From Lysinibacillus agricola (GTDB lineage Bacteria; Bacillota; Bacilli; Bacillales_A; Planococcaceae): DNA of 64,000 nt. Shown here piece after piece: positions 34,574 to 43,762 of the stretch. The notes under the pieces are model-generated. The model was given only the letters and a program-made list of their open reading frames with translations, had not been told where the DNA came from and did no database searches. The position numbers and the translations under genes were made by a program. Each line of letters begins with the position of its first letter. Position 1 is the first letter of the stretch. The stretch is from positions 2,731,501-2,795,500 of the forward strand of contig NZ_CP067341.1 of the NCBI RefSeq assembly GCF_016638705.1, written 5' to 3'.

Positions 34574-35695
34574 ATGGAGTTAAATTATTCACCAGGTCTT
34601 GATGGAATCATTGCCGCTGAAACAAAGCTATCTTTTTTAGACACTGTAGGAAGTCAAATTGTTATTCGAGGGTTTGATTTGATTGAATTATCACAGAGAT
34701 ATTCGTATTTGGATATTGTCTACTTATTGTTACATGGGGAAATACCAATTACCGAGCAACGAAATGACTTACAGGACAAGTTGAAATCTAATTATCAGGT
34801 TCCACTTGAAATTTTTCAAATTTTCAAGTTATTGCCCAATGGGACACATGCTATGGATGGACTCAGAACGGGGATTTCGGTTTTAGCAGGCTATGATCAG
34901 CAAATGAATGATCGTTCTACTGAAAAGAATTTGGGGCGAGCATATAGGCTTTTAGGTAGTATGCCTAATATTGTAGCGAATAGTTATCGTGTATTAAATG
35001 GTCAAGATGTCGTGGAGCCTGATAGCAAGCTTTCCTATAGTGCCAATTTTTATTACATGATTACCGGAAGAAAACCAACTTCGTTAGAAGAAGAAATTTT
35101 TGATCAGTCACTCGTTTTATATAGTGAACATGAGATGCCAAATTCAACGTTTACCGCGCGTGTTATTGCCTCTACACAATCTGATTTGTATGGTGCTTTA
35201 ACTGGGGCTGTCGCATCATTGAAAGGTAATTTACATGGTGGGGCAAACGAGGCAGTAATGTATATGCTTCTTGAAGCCAAGACAGTAGAAGGCTTTGAGA
35301 CATTGCTGAAAAATAAACTACAAAATAAAGAAAAGATTATGGGCTTTGGCCATCGTGTCTATATGAAAAAGATGGACCCAAGAGCGCAAATTATGAAAGA
35401 GGCTTTATATAAATTATGTTTGGAGCAAGGTGATGATCGCTTATATCACATGTGTGAAGCTGGTGAAAAAGTAATGGTACAGGAAAAAGGATTGTACCCA
35501 AATTTAGATTATTATGCGGCACCAGTGTACTACATGCTTGGTTTGCCGATTGAAATATATACACCAATCTTCTTTGGCTCACGAACGATCGGCTTATGTG
35601 CTCATGTAATTGAGCAGCATGACAATAATCGATTATTTAGACCTCGCGTCCATTATATTGGCGAGCGTCATAACCTTGAAGAATTATCGGTATAA
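34574..35695 (+). CDS. prpC: 2-methylcitrate synthase / citrate synthase
   Basis: A 373-residue citrate-synthase-fold enzyme. LKGNLHGGANEAVMYML and GFGHRVYMKKMDPRA hold the two active-site histidines (near residues 224 and 259), and RPRVHYIG lies near the C-terminus. It condenses propionyl-CoA (or acetyl-CoA) with oxaloacetate. Neighbouring prpD and prpB genes make the methylcitrate role by far the likeliest; it corresponds to MmgD of Bacillus subtilis. AAAGGGGTTG is the ribosome binding site, and ATG 34574 opens the frame. Confidence 0.9.
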   Translation: MELNYSPGLDGIIAAETKLSFLDTVGSQIVIRGFDLIELSQRYSYLDIVYLLLHGEIPITEQRNDLQDKLKSNYQVPLEIFQIFKLLPNGTHAMDGLRTGISVLAGYDQQMNDRSTEKNLGRAYRLLGSMPNIVANSYRVLNGQDVVEPDSKLSYSANFYYMITGRKPTSLEEEIFDQSLVLYSEHEMPNSTFTARVIASTQSDLYGALTGAVASLKGNLHGGANEAVMYMLLEAKTVEGFETLLKNKLQNKEKIMGFGHRVYMKKMDPRAQIMKEALYKLCLEQGDDRLYHMCEAGEKVMVQEKGLYPNLDYYAAPVYYMLGLPIEIYTPIFFGSRTIGLCAHVIEQHDNNRLFRPRVHYIGERHNLEELSV

Positions 35696-35793
35696 TCAAG
35701 TTTTAACAACTCGCCATAGAGCTGATGGGCATTCTGACCAATGTCTATCAGTATACTAGTATAGCAAATTCATGCATTGAAAGGAAGATATAG

Positions 35794-37230
35794 ATGATTA
35801 AAACAAATGAAATTTCTAAGACAGATCAGTTACTAACTGATCTTGCCGATTACGTATTAAATACAACGATTACAAGTGAAGAAGCATATGAAACTGCACG
35901 TTATGTTTTATTAGATACATTAGGCTGTGGCATTTTGGCTTTACAGTATCCAGAATGTACGAAACTTCTTGGACCAGTTGTACCGGGTACGGTTGTTCCA
36001 AATGGCACACGTGTTCCAGGAACTTCCTATGTCCTCGATCCAGTGAAAGGCGCTTTTAATATTGGCTGCATGATTCGTTGGTTAGATTACAACGACACAT
36101 GGCTTGCAGCTGAATGGGGACACCCTTCTGATAATTTAGGTGGCATATTAGCAGTTGCGGATTACTTGAGTCGTGTACGTATTGCTGAAGGCAAAGAGCC
36201 TCTTACAATAAAAGAAGTTTTAGAAATGATGATTAAAGCACATGAAATTCAAGGTGTACTAGCACTAGAAAATAGTCTGAATCGTGTTGGTTTAGATCAC
36301 GTATTATATGTCAAAATTGCGACAACAGCGGTTGTGACAAAGGCATTAGGTGGAACGCGTCAAGAAATTATCAACGCATTATCAAATGCTTGGATTGATA
36401 ATTCAAGTTTACGAACATACCGCCACGCCCCGAATACAGGATCGAGAAAATCATGGGCTGCAGGAGATGCGACAAGTAGGGCCGTGCAATTAGCCATGAT
36501 GGCTGTAAAAGGTGAAATGGGTTATGCAACCGCCTTATCAGCACCAGGCTGGGGCTTCCAAGACGTGCTCTTTAATAAAAAAGAATTAAAGCTCGCAAGA
36601 CCACTTGCTTCATATGTGATGGAGAATGTTCTTTTCAAAGTTTCTTTCCCAGCTGAATTTCATGCGCAAACTGCTGCAGAATGCGCAGTGCATTTACATC
36701 ATGAAGTGAAAAATCGTTTAGATGATATTGAAAAAGTTGTCATTACGACACATGAATCAGCTATTCGCATCATCGATAAAGAGGGCCCACTAAATAATCC
36801 AGCTGACCGTGACCATTGTATTCAATACATTACAGCAATTGGGCTGATTTATGGTGATATTATTGCAGACCATTATGAAGATGATGTAGCAGCAGATCCA
36901 CGTATAGATACACTAAGAAATAAAATGGTTGTTGTTGAAGAACCACAATATACAATCGATTACTTAGATCCAGAGAAGCGCTCTATCGCCAACGCTGTTC
37001 AAATTTATTATCAAGATGGGACATCATCAGAATTAGTAGAGTGTGAATATCCTTTAGGACATCGTTTCCGTCGTGATGAAGCATTCCCTAAAATCATTGA
37101 TAAATTCCAACAAAATATGAGTACACATTTTTCACAAAAACAAGTAAATAAAATAAATGAAATCTGTTCTAATAAAAAGCTTGTTGAAAATAGCTATGTT
37201 CATGAATTTGTAGATTTATTCGTTTACTAA
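35794..37230 (+). CDS. prpD: 2-methylcitrate dehydratase
   Basis: The 478-residue MmgE/PrpD family enzyme dehydrates 2-methylcitrate. It shows [16 protein letters not shown] near the N-terminus, [20 protein letters not shown] (about 89-108) and [17 protein letters not shown], all typical. AAAGGAAG precedes the ATG. The 98-base gap after prpC holds a hairpin (CTGATGGGCAT facing ATGTCTATCAG, about 35722-35749), which may be an RNA-processing or partial attenuation site. No aconitase gene is nearby, so rehydration would use this enzyme or a general aconitase. Confidence 0.93.
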   Translation: MIKTNEISKTDQLLTDLADYVLNTTITSEEAYETARYVLLDTLGCGILALQYPECTKLLGPVVPGTVVPNGTRVPGTSYVLDPVKGAFNIGCMIRWLDYNDTWLAAEWGHPSDNLGGILAVADYLSRVRIAEGKEPLTIKEVLEMMIKAHEIQGVLALENSLNRVGLDHVLYVKIATTAVVTKALGGTRQEIINALSNAWIDNSSLRTYRHAPNTGSRKSWAAGDATSRAVQLAMMAVKGEMGYATALSAPGWGFQDVLFNKKELKLARPLASYVMENVLFKVSFPAEFHAQTAAECAVHLHHEVKNRLDDIEKVVITTHESAIRIIDKEGPLNNPADRDHCIQYITAIGLIYGDIIADHYEDDVAADPRIDTLRNKMVVVEEPQYTIDYLDPEKRSIANAVQIYYQDGTSSELVECEYPLGHRFRRDEAFPKIIDKFQQNMSTHFSQKQVNKINEICSNKKLVENSYVHEFVDLFVY

Positions 37231-37249
37231 TAGATGGGAGGTTTTGTAG

Positions 37250-38167
37250 ATGGCGTGGATTGTAAATGAAGCTATTTCACAAGAAAAATTAGCTGAACAA
37301 TTTAGAGCGTATATTGCACGTAGAGATATTTTACAAATACCAGGTGCACATGATGCAATGGCTGGCTTAATGGCCAAAAAAGTAGGCTTTGAGGCACTAT
37401 ATTTATCCGGAGCTGCCTACACAGCGAGTAGAGGCTTACCTGATTTAGGTATAATTTATTCGAATGAAGTAGCAAATCGCGCTAAAGACATTATTCGAGC
37501 TACAAATTTGCCTATGCTAGTGGACATTGATACTGGTTTTGGTGGTGTATTAAATGTTGCACGTACAGCTCGCGAAATGGTAGAGGCAGGGGTTGCAGCC
37601 GTGCAGTTAGAAGATCAAAATTTACCGAAAAAATGTGGACATTTGAATGGAAAAACACTTGTTTCTCAAGATGAAATGGTTCAAAAAATAAAAATGATGA
37701 AACAAATTGCACCCTCATTAGTCATTATAGCTCGTACAGATGCAAGATCTGTAGAAAGTTTAGAACAGGCGATTACACGAGCAAAGGCTTATGTAATCGC
37801 TGGGGCTGATGCTATTTTTCCAGAAGCCCTACAAAATGAAAAAGAGTTTAAACAATTTGCAAGTGAAGTAGAAGCTCCGTTATTAGCAAATATGACTGAA
37901 TTTGGTCAAACGCCTTATTATACCGCGAAGGAGTTTGAAAAAATGGGCTATGCTATGGTCATTTATCCCGTTACATCAATGAGAGTAGCAGCAAAAGCAT
38001 ATGAACGAGTATTTAAACTGATAAAAAATACAGGAACCCAAAAAGAAGCTATTGAGGATATGCAATCTAGAAAAGAATTATATGAAGCTATTTCCTATTA
38101 TAGATTCGAAGATTTAGATACTGAGCTAGCTAAAACTATCTTACCTAAAGAGGAAATCAAGGGATAA
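37250..38167 (+). CDS. prpB: Methylisocitrate lyase
   Basis: The 305-residue isocitrate-lyase-superfamily enzyme splits 2-methylisocitrate into pyruvate and succinate. The catalytic motif KKCGHLNGKTLV (about residues 126-137) is exactly of the methylisocitrate lyase type. The metal site DIDTGFGG and IARTDARS are also present. GGGAGG lies before the ATG, 19 bases after prpD. It completes the three dedicated steps of the methylcitrate cycle. Confidence 0.95.
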   Translation: MAWIVNEAISQEKLAEQFRAYIARRDILQIPGAHDAMAGLMAKKVGFEALYLSGAAYTASRGLPDLGIIYSNEVANRAKDIIRATNLPMLVDIDTGFGGVLNVARTAREMVEAGVAAVQLEDQNLPKKCGHLNGKTLVSQDEMVQKIKMMKQIAPSLVIIARTDARSVESLEQAITRAKAYVIAGADAIFPEALQNEKEFKQFASEVEAPLLANMTEFGQTPYYTAKEFEKMGYAMVIYPVTSMRVAAKAYERVFKLIKNTGTQKEAIEDMQSRKELYEAISYYRFEDLDTELAKTILPKEEIKG

Positions 38168-38234
38168 CTCGCATTTTTCTACTTTCATTTCGAATATATC
38201 ACTCACACTAATTAGCTATTCAGGGAGGGCTAGT

Positions 38235-39914
38235 ATGGATAAAATAGAGGACCAGATGACAACTGAAGAAAGAATGGCTAATCTCTTTTCACCTGAAGAC
38301 TTCCATGATGAGGAATTGCTCATTGGAAAAACGGCAGAAATGTTCATTAAACAGGAGGTTTCACCTAATATTCCATCTATTGAGCAACACCAGCATGAAG
38401 TAACCCGTAAATTATTTCAAAGGGCAGGGAATCTCGGTTTACTTGCCATTGAGGTACCTGAAGCTTATGGGGGACTTGAACTAACTAAGAAAATTTCAGG
38501 ACTTGTTGCTGAAAAAATGGGTTTTGGTGGCTCATTTAGTGTCTCTTATAATATTCACGTAGGAGTTGGCACATTGCCTTATGTGTATTTTGGAGATGAG
38601 CAGCAAAAACAAGAATACTTACCAAAGCTGACATCCGGTGAATGGATTGGGGCCTATGCACTGACAGAATCAGATGCAGGCTCAGATGCTCTTCATCCAA
38701 AAACGAATGCTGTCTTGAATGAGGATGGTTCGGCCTGGGTATTGAATGGTGAAAAACAATGGATTACGAATGCGCGGCTGGCTGATGTTTTTGTCGTCTT
38801 TGCCAAAACAAACGAAGGAATGACGGCATTCATTGTAGAGCGTACCTTTCAAGGTGTATCTGTAGGACCTGAAGAAGAAAAGATGGGAATTAAAGGATCC
38901 TCTACTGCCACACTTATTCTTGAGGACGTAGAAGTGCCAAAGAAAAATATTCTTGGCGATGTTGGGAAAGGCCATAAGGTTGCGATGAATATTCTTAATA
39001 TGGCACGTCTTAAATTGGCTTTTTCAAACATCGGGACATCAAAGCAGGCACTTCAGCTCGCTGTTAATTACGGGAAAGAACGCAAACAATTCAATACATC
39101 TTTAGTCAATTTCACAATGATACAGGAAAAGCTGGCCAACATGGCTATTGCGATTTATGGTGCAGAAAGTGCTGCTTATCGTACAGCGGGAGAAATGGAT
39201 GATGCCATTGATTCAGCTGATAAAGTTATGCTCGTAAATAAAATATCGGACTTCGCTATGGAATGCGCGCTAAATAAAGTCAATTGCTCAGAAATGCTAG
39301 GGAAAATTGTGGATGAAGCGGTTCAAATACATGGCGGATATGGATACATGCAAGATTATGAAGTGGAACGACTATACCGTGACGCAAGAATTAGTCGTAT
39401 TTTTGAAGGAACAAATGAAATTAATCGATTAACGATTTCCAAAATCTTATTAAACAGATATGCCAAAGCAGCTACTTCAAATAATGCTTCAACAGCTGAT
39501 CAGCCATTAGAAAGAAATCATCAATACATTCAGCTTTCCAAGTATTTATTACAAATAGCATTAACAGCCATTTCAAATGCGCATATTAATATAGAACATG
39601 AACAGGAATATATGCGTCTGCTGGCTGATATGGTCAAGGTTATTTATGTGATGGAATCATCCTTGTTAAGGACGGAAAAGGCAGGAAATGAAAAAATAAA
39701 GCGCTTGATGACAGATATATTGTGTGAAGAAGGTTACCGAAGAATGGAAGAGTTTGTAGTCGAAATCATCTCTGCTACAGAAACAACTGAACAAAAACGA
39801 AGATTATGGCTGGACGAAATCCGACACTTGTCCATACCGATCTATCAAAATCTCTTTATGTTAAAAAGAGAGATTGCGAAAAATATCATAGATAATCCAA
39901 AATCTATTATCTAA
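38235..39914 (+). CDS. Acyl-CoA dehydrogenase, long form
   Basis: A 559-residue flavoenzyme, longer than the usual 380 residues because of an extra C-terminal helical domain after about residue 400. The family motifs YALTESDAGSDALHPKT and GYGYMQDYEVERLYRDARISRIFEGTNEI are intact. It resembles the FadE/YusJ type of Bacillus. It could oxidise isobutyryl-CoA or other acyl-CoAs; the operon partners (enoyl-CoA hydratase and hydroxyisobutyryl-CoA hydrolase) favour branched or short chains. GGGAGG is the ribosome binding site. Confidence 0.88.
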   Translation: MDKIEDQMTTEERMANLFSPEDFHDEELLIGKTAEMFIKQEVSPNIPSIEQHQHEVTRKLFQRAGNLGLLAIEVPEAYGGLELTKKISGLVAEKMGFGGSFSVSYNIHVGVGTLPYVYFGDEQQKQEYLPKLTSGEWIGAYALTESDAGSDALHPKTNAVLNEDGSAWVLNGEKQWITNARLADVFVVFAKTNEGMTAFIVERTFQGVSVGPEEEKMGIKGSSTATLILEDVEVPKKNILGDVGKGHKVAMNILNMARLKLAFSNIGTSKQALQLAVNYGKERKQFNTSLVNFTMIQEKLANMAIAIYGAESAAYRTAGEMDDAIDSADKVMLVNKISDFAMECALNKVNCSEMLGKIVDEAVQIHGGYGYMQDYEVERLYRDARISRIFEGTNEINRLTISKILLNRYAKAATSNNASTADQPLERNHQYIQLSKYLLQIALTAISNAHINIEHEQEYMRLLADMVKVIYVMESSLLRTEKAGNEKIKRLMTDILCEEGYRRMEEFVVEIISATETTEQKRRLWLDEIRHLSIPIYQNLFMLKREIAKNIIDNPKSII

Positions 39915-39941
39915 AAAATAGATGTAATAAGGAGGAAAAAA

Positions 39942-40727
39942 ATGATAGCTACATTTGCAAATATCAGTAAAGAAGGTTCCATCACAATCGTCAATTTGGA
40001 TCATCCACCAGCAAATACATTGTCATCAGCATGTATTGAAAATCTACGTTTCATTTTTCAAGAGCTGTCGGTGGATGAAGAAACAAACGCCATTATTCTT
40101 ACAGGTTCAGGTCGATTTTTCGCAGCAGGTGCGGATATTAAGGAATTTGTTGCTGCCTTCGGAAAGCAAGAGGACGCATTGAAAATGGCCGAAGCAGGAC
40201 AAGCCTTATGCGACGAAATTGAGTCCATGAAAAAGCCTGTCATTGCTGCCATTAATGGTCCTGCCCTTGGTGGTGGGCTTGAACTTGCATTGGGCTGCCA
40301 TTTCAGGATTGCTTCAGATAATGCGATTCTAGGCTTACCCGAATTAAAGCTCGGGCTACTGCCAACGTTTGGAGGCACACAGCGGCTTAGCAGAATCACA
40401 AGTCAGGCAAAGGCCCTACAATTAATTTTAACAAGCCAACAATTAAGCGCTGACGAGGCACTACAACTTGGCATTATTCAAATGGTAACAGAACCGACAG
40501 AGCTTTTAACAACAGCAAAGGCTATTGCTCAATCTTTTATCGAAGGAAAAAGTATGACAAGTGTATCACGTACAATTGAGTGTGTGATTCAAGGAATGAG
40601 AGAAGATTTTCAAACAGGGCTTGAAAGGGAGCGCACAAAATTTGCTGAACTGTTTTTAACGGATGATGCCAAAGAAGGGGTTCAGGCATTTATAGAAAAA
40701 AGACAACCGCGATTCAAACATTCTTAA
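39942..40727 (+). CDS. Enoyl-CoA hydratase
   Basis: A 261-residue crotonase-family enzyme. The oxyanion-hole segments are GRFFAAGADIKEF (about 61-73) and NGPALGGGLELALGCH (about 105-120), and the catalytic glutamates fit LPELKLGLLPTFGGTQRL. It adds water to the double bond of an enoyl-CoA such as methacrylyl-CoA or crotonyl-CoA. AAGGAGG precedes the ATG, 27 bases after the dehydrogenase. Confidence 0.92.
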   Translation: MIATFANISKEGSITIVNLDHPPANTLSSACIENLRFIFQELSVDEETNAIILTGSGRFFAAGADIKEFVAAFGKQEDALKMAEAGQALCDEIESMKKPVIAAINGPALGGGLELALGCHFRIASDNAILGLPELKLGLLPTFGGTQRLSRITSQAKALQLILTSQQLSADEALQLGIIQMVTEPTELLTTAKAIAQSFIEGKSMTSVSRTIECVIQGMREDFQTGLERERTKFAELFLTDDAKEGVQAFIEKRQPRFKHS

Positions 40728-40741
40728 AGGAGGTAAAGAGC

Positions 40742-41806
40742 ATGGATAACGAAGTATTATTTTCGGTCAGTGATGGTGGGGTCGCATTTATTACGCTTAA
40801 TCGCCCAAAAGCTTTAAATTCGCTTTCCTATGAAATGCTAAAGCCTATAGGTGAGAAATTAAAAGAATGGCAAACAAATGACCAAATCCATGTCATCGTT
40901 CTAAAAGGTGAAGGTGAGAAAGGATTTTGTGCTGGAGGTGATATCAAAACGCTTTATAAGGCACGTTCTAGTCAGGAAGCGTTTGAAAAAGCCGAAAATC
41001 TTTTTGAGGAAGAATATAAGGTTGATATGGCCATCTATCGTTTTCCAAAACCGATTATTGCCTGCCTGGACGGCATAGTTATGGGAGGTGGAGTAGGCTT
41101 AACCTATGGTGCAAGCCACCGAATCATTACAGAACGTACTAAATGGGCGATGCCGGAAATGAATATTGGATTCTTTCCAGATGTGGGAGCGGCCCATTTC
41201 TTAAATAAAGCTCCTGGATTTATAGGGCGTTACTTAGCCTTAACCGCATCAGTTATCCAGGCTCCAGATGTTCTCTTTGCAAATGCTGCTGATAGTTACA
41301 TGGATAGTGATAAACTATCTGAATTCCTTGCACGTGTTGAACAGACGGAGTGGCATGGGCTAGATGTAAATGTGATTTTAAATCAGCTCTTAACTGCTTA
41401 TGCTAGTCATCCAGTAAAGAATGGGAAACTTTCCGCTCTTCAAAACGAGATTGATAAACATTTCTCAAAGGATACGGTGGAAGAGATTTTAGAGTCATTA
41501 GAGAAGGATCCAAGCGAATTTGCATCGGAAACAAAGCAACTGCTTCTGTCTAAATCACCATCTTCATTAAAAATTACATTAAAGCAGCTAACAGACGGAA
41601 AAGAAAAAACACTAGAAGAATGCTTTGCCACTGATCTTCTATTGGCGAAAAAATTTTTGAGACATGATGACTTTTTTGAAGGTGTACGTTCCGTCGTGAT
41701 TGATAAGGATCGAAATCCACAGTATATCTATAAAACAGTAGTTGATTTTACAGATGAGGATATAAAAAAGTTTTTTCAAGATAGTGGTGTTAAAGTAAAT
41801 AAATAA
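40742..41806 (+). CDS. 3-hydroxyisobutyryl-CoA hydrolase
   Basis: A 354-residue member of the crotonase family with the longer C-terminus of the HIBYL-CoA hydrolases. KGFCAGGDIKTLY, DGIVMGGGVGLTYGASHR and WAMPEMNIGFFPDVGAAHFLNK are diagnostic. It releases 3-hydroxyisobutyrate in valine breakdown, which finally yields propionyl-CoA. It is the last gene of the B12-controlled operon, 14 bases after the hydratase. With prpCDB it makes a path that both produces and removes propionyl units. Confidence 0.9.
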   Translation: MDNEVLFSVSDGGVAFITLNRPKALNSLSYEMLKPIGEKLKEWQTNDQIHVIVLKGEGEKGFCAGGDIKTLYKARSSQEAFEKAENLFEEEYKVDMAIYRFPKPIIACLDGIVMGGGVGLTYGASHRIITERTKWAMPEMNIGFFPDVGAAHFLNKAPGFIGRYLALTASVIQAPDVLFANAADSYMDSDKLSEFLARVEQTEWHGLDVNVILNQLLTAYASHPVKNGKLSALQNEIDKHFSKDTVEEILESLEKDPSEFASETKQLLLSKSPSSLKITLKQLTDGKEKTLEECFATDLLLAKKFLRHDDFFEGVRSVVIDKDRNPQYIYKTVVDFTDEDIKKFFQDSGVKVNK

Positions 41807-41812
41807 TATAAA

Positions 41813-41862
41813 AAAACGAGTACGGTACTTTTTTTGGTAACCTGTACTCGTTTTAAGTTTTT
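41813..41862 (+). terminator. Terminator of the methylcitrate operon
   Basis: AAAACGAGTAC (about 41813-41823) pairs with GTACTCGTTTT (about 41843-41853), followed by a T tract. Confidence 0.8.
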
Positions 41863-41982
41863 TTAGCTTTGGAAGGGTGATAATTATCGTTTAAAGTATG
41901 TTGAACAATTATTTTAATGAAACAAAGGGATATTTTGGCTTTTATAGACAACCTATCAAATTGTTAATGAGAAGTGAAACTA

Positions 41983-42150
41983 TTGGAAGTTACGCAAGAA
42001 CAAAAGTCGTTATTCGGTAGAATTGGGTATCTCTGTTTACCAGCTAATAATATCGATGAAACAATTGAATGGTACCAAAATAAGCTTGGATTTAAGCTTA
42101 AAGTACCAGGTTTCAGGATGATAGTGGTTATGTAGCCGTATTAACTTAGT
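41983..42150 (+). pseudogene. VOC/glyoxalase-family protein, truncated and frameshifted
   Basis: From TTG 41983 the frame reads SLFGRIGYLCLPANNIDETIEWYQ, continues as NKLGFKLKVPGF and stops at 42133-42135. The continuation QDDSGYVAVLT is present in the next frame. This is the first beta-alpha-beta half of a VOC protein with a frameshift and the end missing. A GAAGTGA lies before the start. The surrounding 41863-42200 bases hold no other gene. Confidence 0.65.
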
Positions 42151-42201
42151 ATCTTAACACTACTTGTCCAAAAATAATCAAACAACCTGAATAGTTTTTA
42201 A

Positions 42202-42230
42202 GTCAGTACAATTAGTACTGGCTTTTTTAT
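42202..42230 (+). terminator. Small terminator
   Basis: GTCAGTAC (42203-42210 area) pairs with GTACTGGC (42215-42222) with a T tract; it probably belonged to the decayed VOC gene. Confidence 0.6.
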
Positions 42231-42293
42231 ACGTATAGTGATTGGAAGTAGGGGGAGTATGAAATGATTTTCCTAGAAGCAAAAGAACGAAAA

Positions 42294-42327
42294 AAAGGCA
42301 TCTCATCCATAGATGAGACACCTTTTC
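42294..42327 (-). terminator. Terminator of the NlpC/P60 gene
   Basis: In the gene's direction AAAAGGTGTCTCATCTATGG is followed by ATGAGATGCCTTTTTTT: an 11-bp stem (GGTGTCTCATC/GATGAGATGCC with one mismatch) and a T tract. Confidence 0.75.
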
Positions 42328-42333
42328 TTGAAA

Positions 42334-43239
42334 TTATTGAGCTACTCGTTGGATAAAGGCATCTAAATGTACTAGTGTGACATTGTCGTTCACCCCGAAA
42401 GTATTGTCACCTTTACCAACCGTAATTTTATTGGAAGCGAGAATGGATACATAATTGTAAGCCCAATGCGTACTTGGAACATCAACGAATTGTAGTGCTG
42501 CTCCTTGTTGTTTTAAATGGAATGCTTCCACTAAAACTTTCGATAATTGACCACGTGTCATCGGAGAACCTGGATTGAATTTTCCATTTTCATCCCCCGT
42601 AAAAACGCCGATTTTTTTTAGTGCTTCCGCTGCACCCGCATATTTAGACGCTGGTGTTATATCAGGAAAACTTGAATTGGTGTTACTAGTATCTAAATTT
42701 AACTGCTTAGCTAGTTTAAGAGCTACCTCTCCACGCGATGCATAAACGCTAAAGTCGATTTCAGCATCTTTTACTTCTCCTTCAGTGAAGTTTGCTATGC
42801 GTTTTGCCCCTACGTAACGAGATCCCCAGTAATAGGGATCATTGATTTTATCGATTTTAACCCCAGAACTTGTAGTAGCTGAAATAAAATTGCTGTCCCC
42901 TATGTATATGCCAACATGGGAAATACCGCTTCCCGAAGTATTAAAAAATACAAGATCACCAGTCTTCAACTGATCTTTAGCAATCGAAGTACCTTGCTGA
43001 TATTGAGCTGTAGATGTACGTTCTAGTGAAATCCCTAACTTAGAAAATACGATTTGTGTATATGCTGAACAATCTACACCTGTCTTAATATCTGTTCCTC
43101 CATATTGATAAGGAACACCTATATATGCTTTTGCTGTATTTGTTATATCTGCTATTGTTGCCGCTTTCGCTTCATGAACACCCATGCCTGTGAAGAACAT
43201 AAACGATGCGAAAATAGGTAGTAACCATTTTTTCTTCAA
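42334..43239 (-). CDS. Secreted NlpC/P60 endopeptidase with two SLH domains
   Basis: A 301-residue cell-wall enzyme. A Sec signal peptide ends near GVHEAKAA. The NlpC/P60 domain (about 30-150) has the catalytic Cys in GVDCSAYTQIVF and the His in ISHVGIYIG. Two SLH (S-layer homology) modules (about 160-300; SFPDITPASKYAGAAEALKKIG, FVDVPSTHWAYNYVSILA) tether it to wall polymer. It probably cleaves D-Glu-diaminoacid bonds in peptidoglycan during wall turnover. A good AAAGGAG ribosome binding site is on the reverse strand. Confidence 0.93.
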   Translation of the reverse strand: MKKKWLLPIFASFMFFTGMGVHEAKAATIADITNTAKAYIGVPYQYGGTDIKTGVDCSAYTQIVFSKLGISLERTSTAQYQQGTSIAKDQLKTGDLVFFNTSGSGISHVGIYIGDSNFISATTSSGVKIDKINDPYYWGSRYVGAKRIANFTEGEVKDAEIDFSVYASRGEVALKLAKQLNLDTSNTNSSFPDITPASKYAGAAEALKKIGVFTGDENGKFNPGSPMTRGQLSKVLVEAFHLKQQGAALQFVDVPSTHWAYNYVSILASNKITVGKGDNTFGVNDNVTLVHLDAFIQRVAQ

Positions 43240-43762
43240 TTAAATCTTACTCCTTTCAAAAAGCTTTCGCCTTTTAATAAAGTAAGAATAGCATGAAACA
43301 AGCATGAGTTATTTTTCAATCATATTACCGACATATTACCGATTACCGTTAATCAGCAAAATTGAAATCTTAATTTTAAATGTGTAAAACTTCTGCAATA
43401 ATCATGGGCAATTTTACTAAAAAAAATTTAAATAATTGGATATAGAGGAGTTAAAAGGGGTAATTAAGAGGTTTCATCCAATTGAAAAACCGTTATTTAT
43501 TTTTAAGTGATTCCCTTTTATAAACAGAAGAAGGAACAAATAGGTAATAGAGGAATACACGAAAGTAGATATTCTTAATAACAATATAGATATTTTTGAG
43601 CAGAAAGAATATATTAATATCTCTGATGTAGAACGGAACCTTTATTCGAATAAGTAATTTTTGCTATTCGTTTACGATTCAGCAATTCTAATACAATACC
43701 ATACTACTATATTTCGACAAAATATTTTCATGGTATAATATCCCTAAAAAGGAGTGGTTTTT
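43240..43762. other. Divergent intergenic region with a small relic
   Basis: About 520 AT-rich bases between the wall enzyme and the cytolysin. A gene end at about 43543-43656 reads EEYTKVDILNNNIDIFEQKE and stops at SNK; it has no start and was not identified. The cytolysin promoter lies near 43731-43739. Confidence 0.5.
43731..43739 (+). promoter_or_regulatory. Extended -10 promoter of the cytolysin gene
   Basis: TGGTATAAT (TGnTATAAT) lies 24 bases before the start codon, with only a weak -35 region (about TTTCGA) before it. The short leader leaves room for AAAAGGAG. No PlcR box was seen in the nearest 100 bases. Confidence 0.5.

Noticed and set aside
43680..43762. PlcR-type control of the cytolysin
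   Set aside because: No TATGNANNNNTNCATA box was found in the upstream bases; the extended -10 promoter explains transcription without it.
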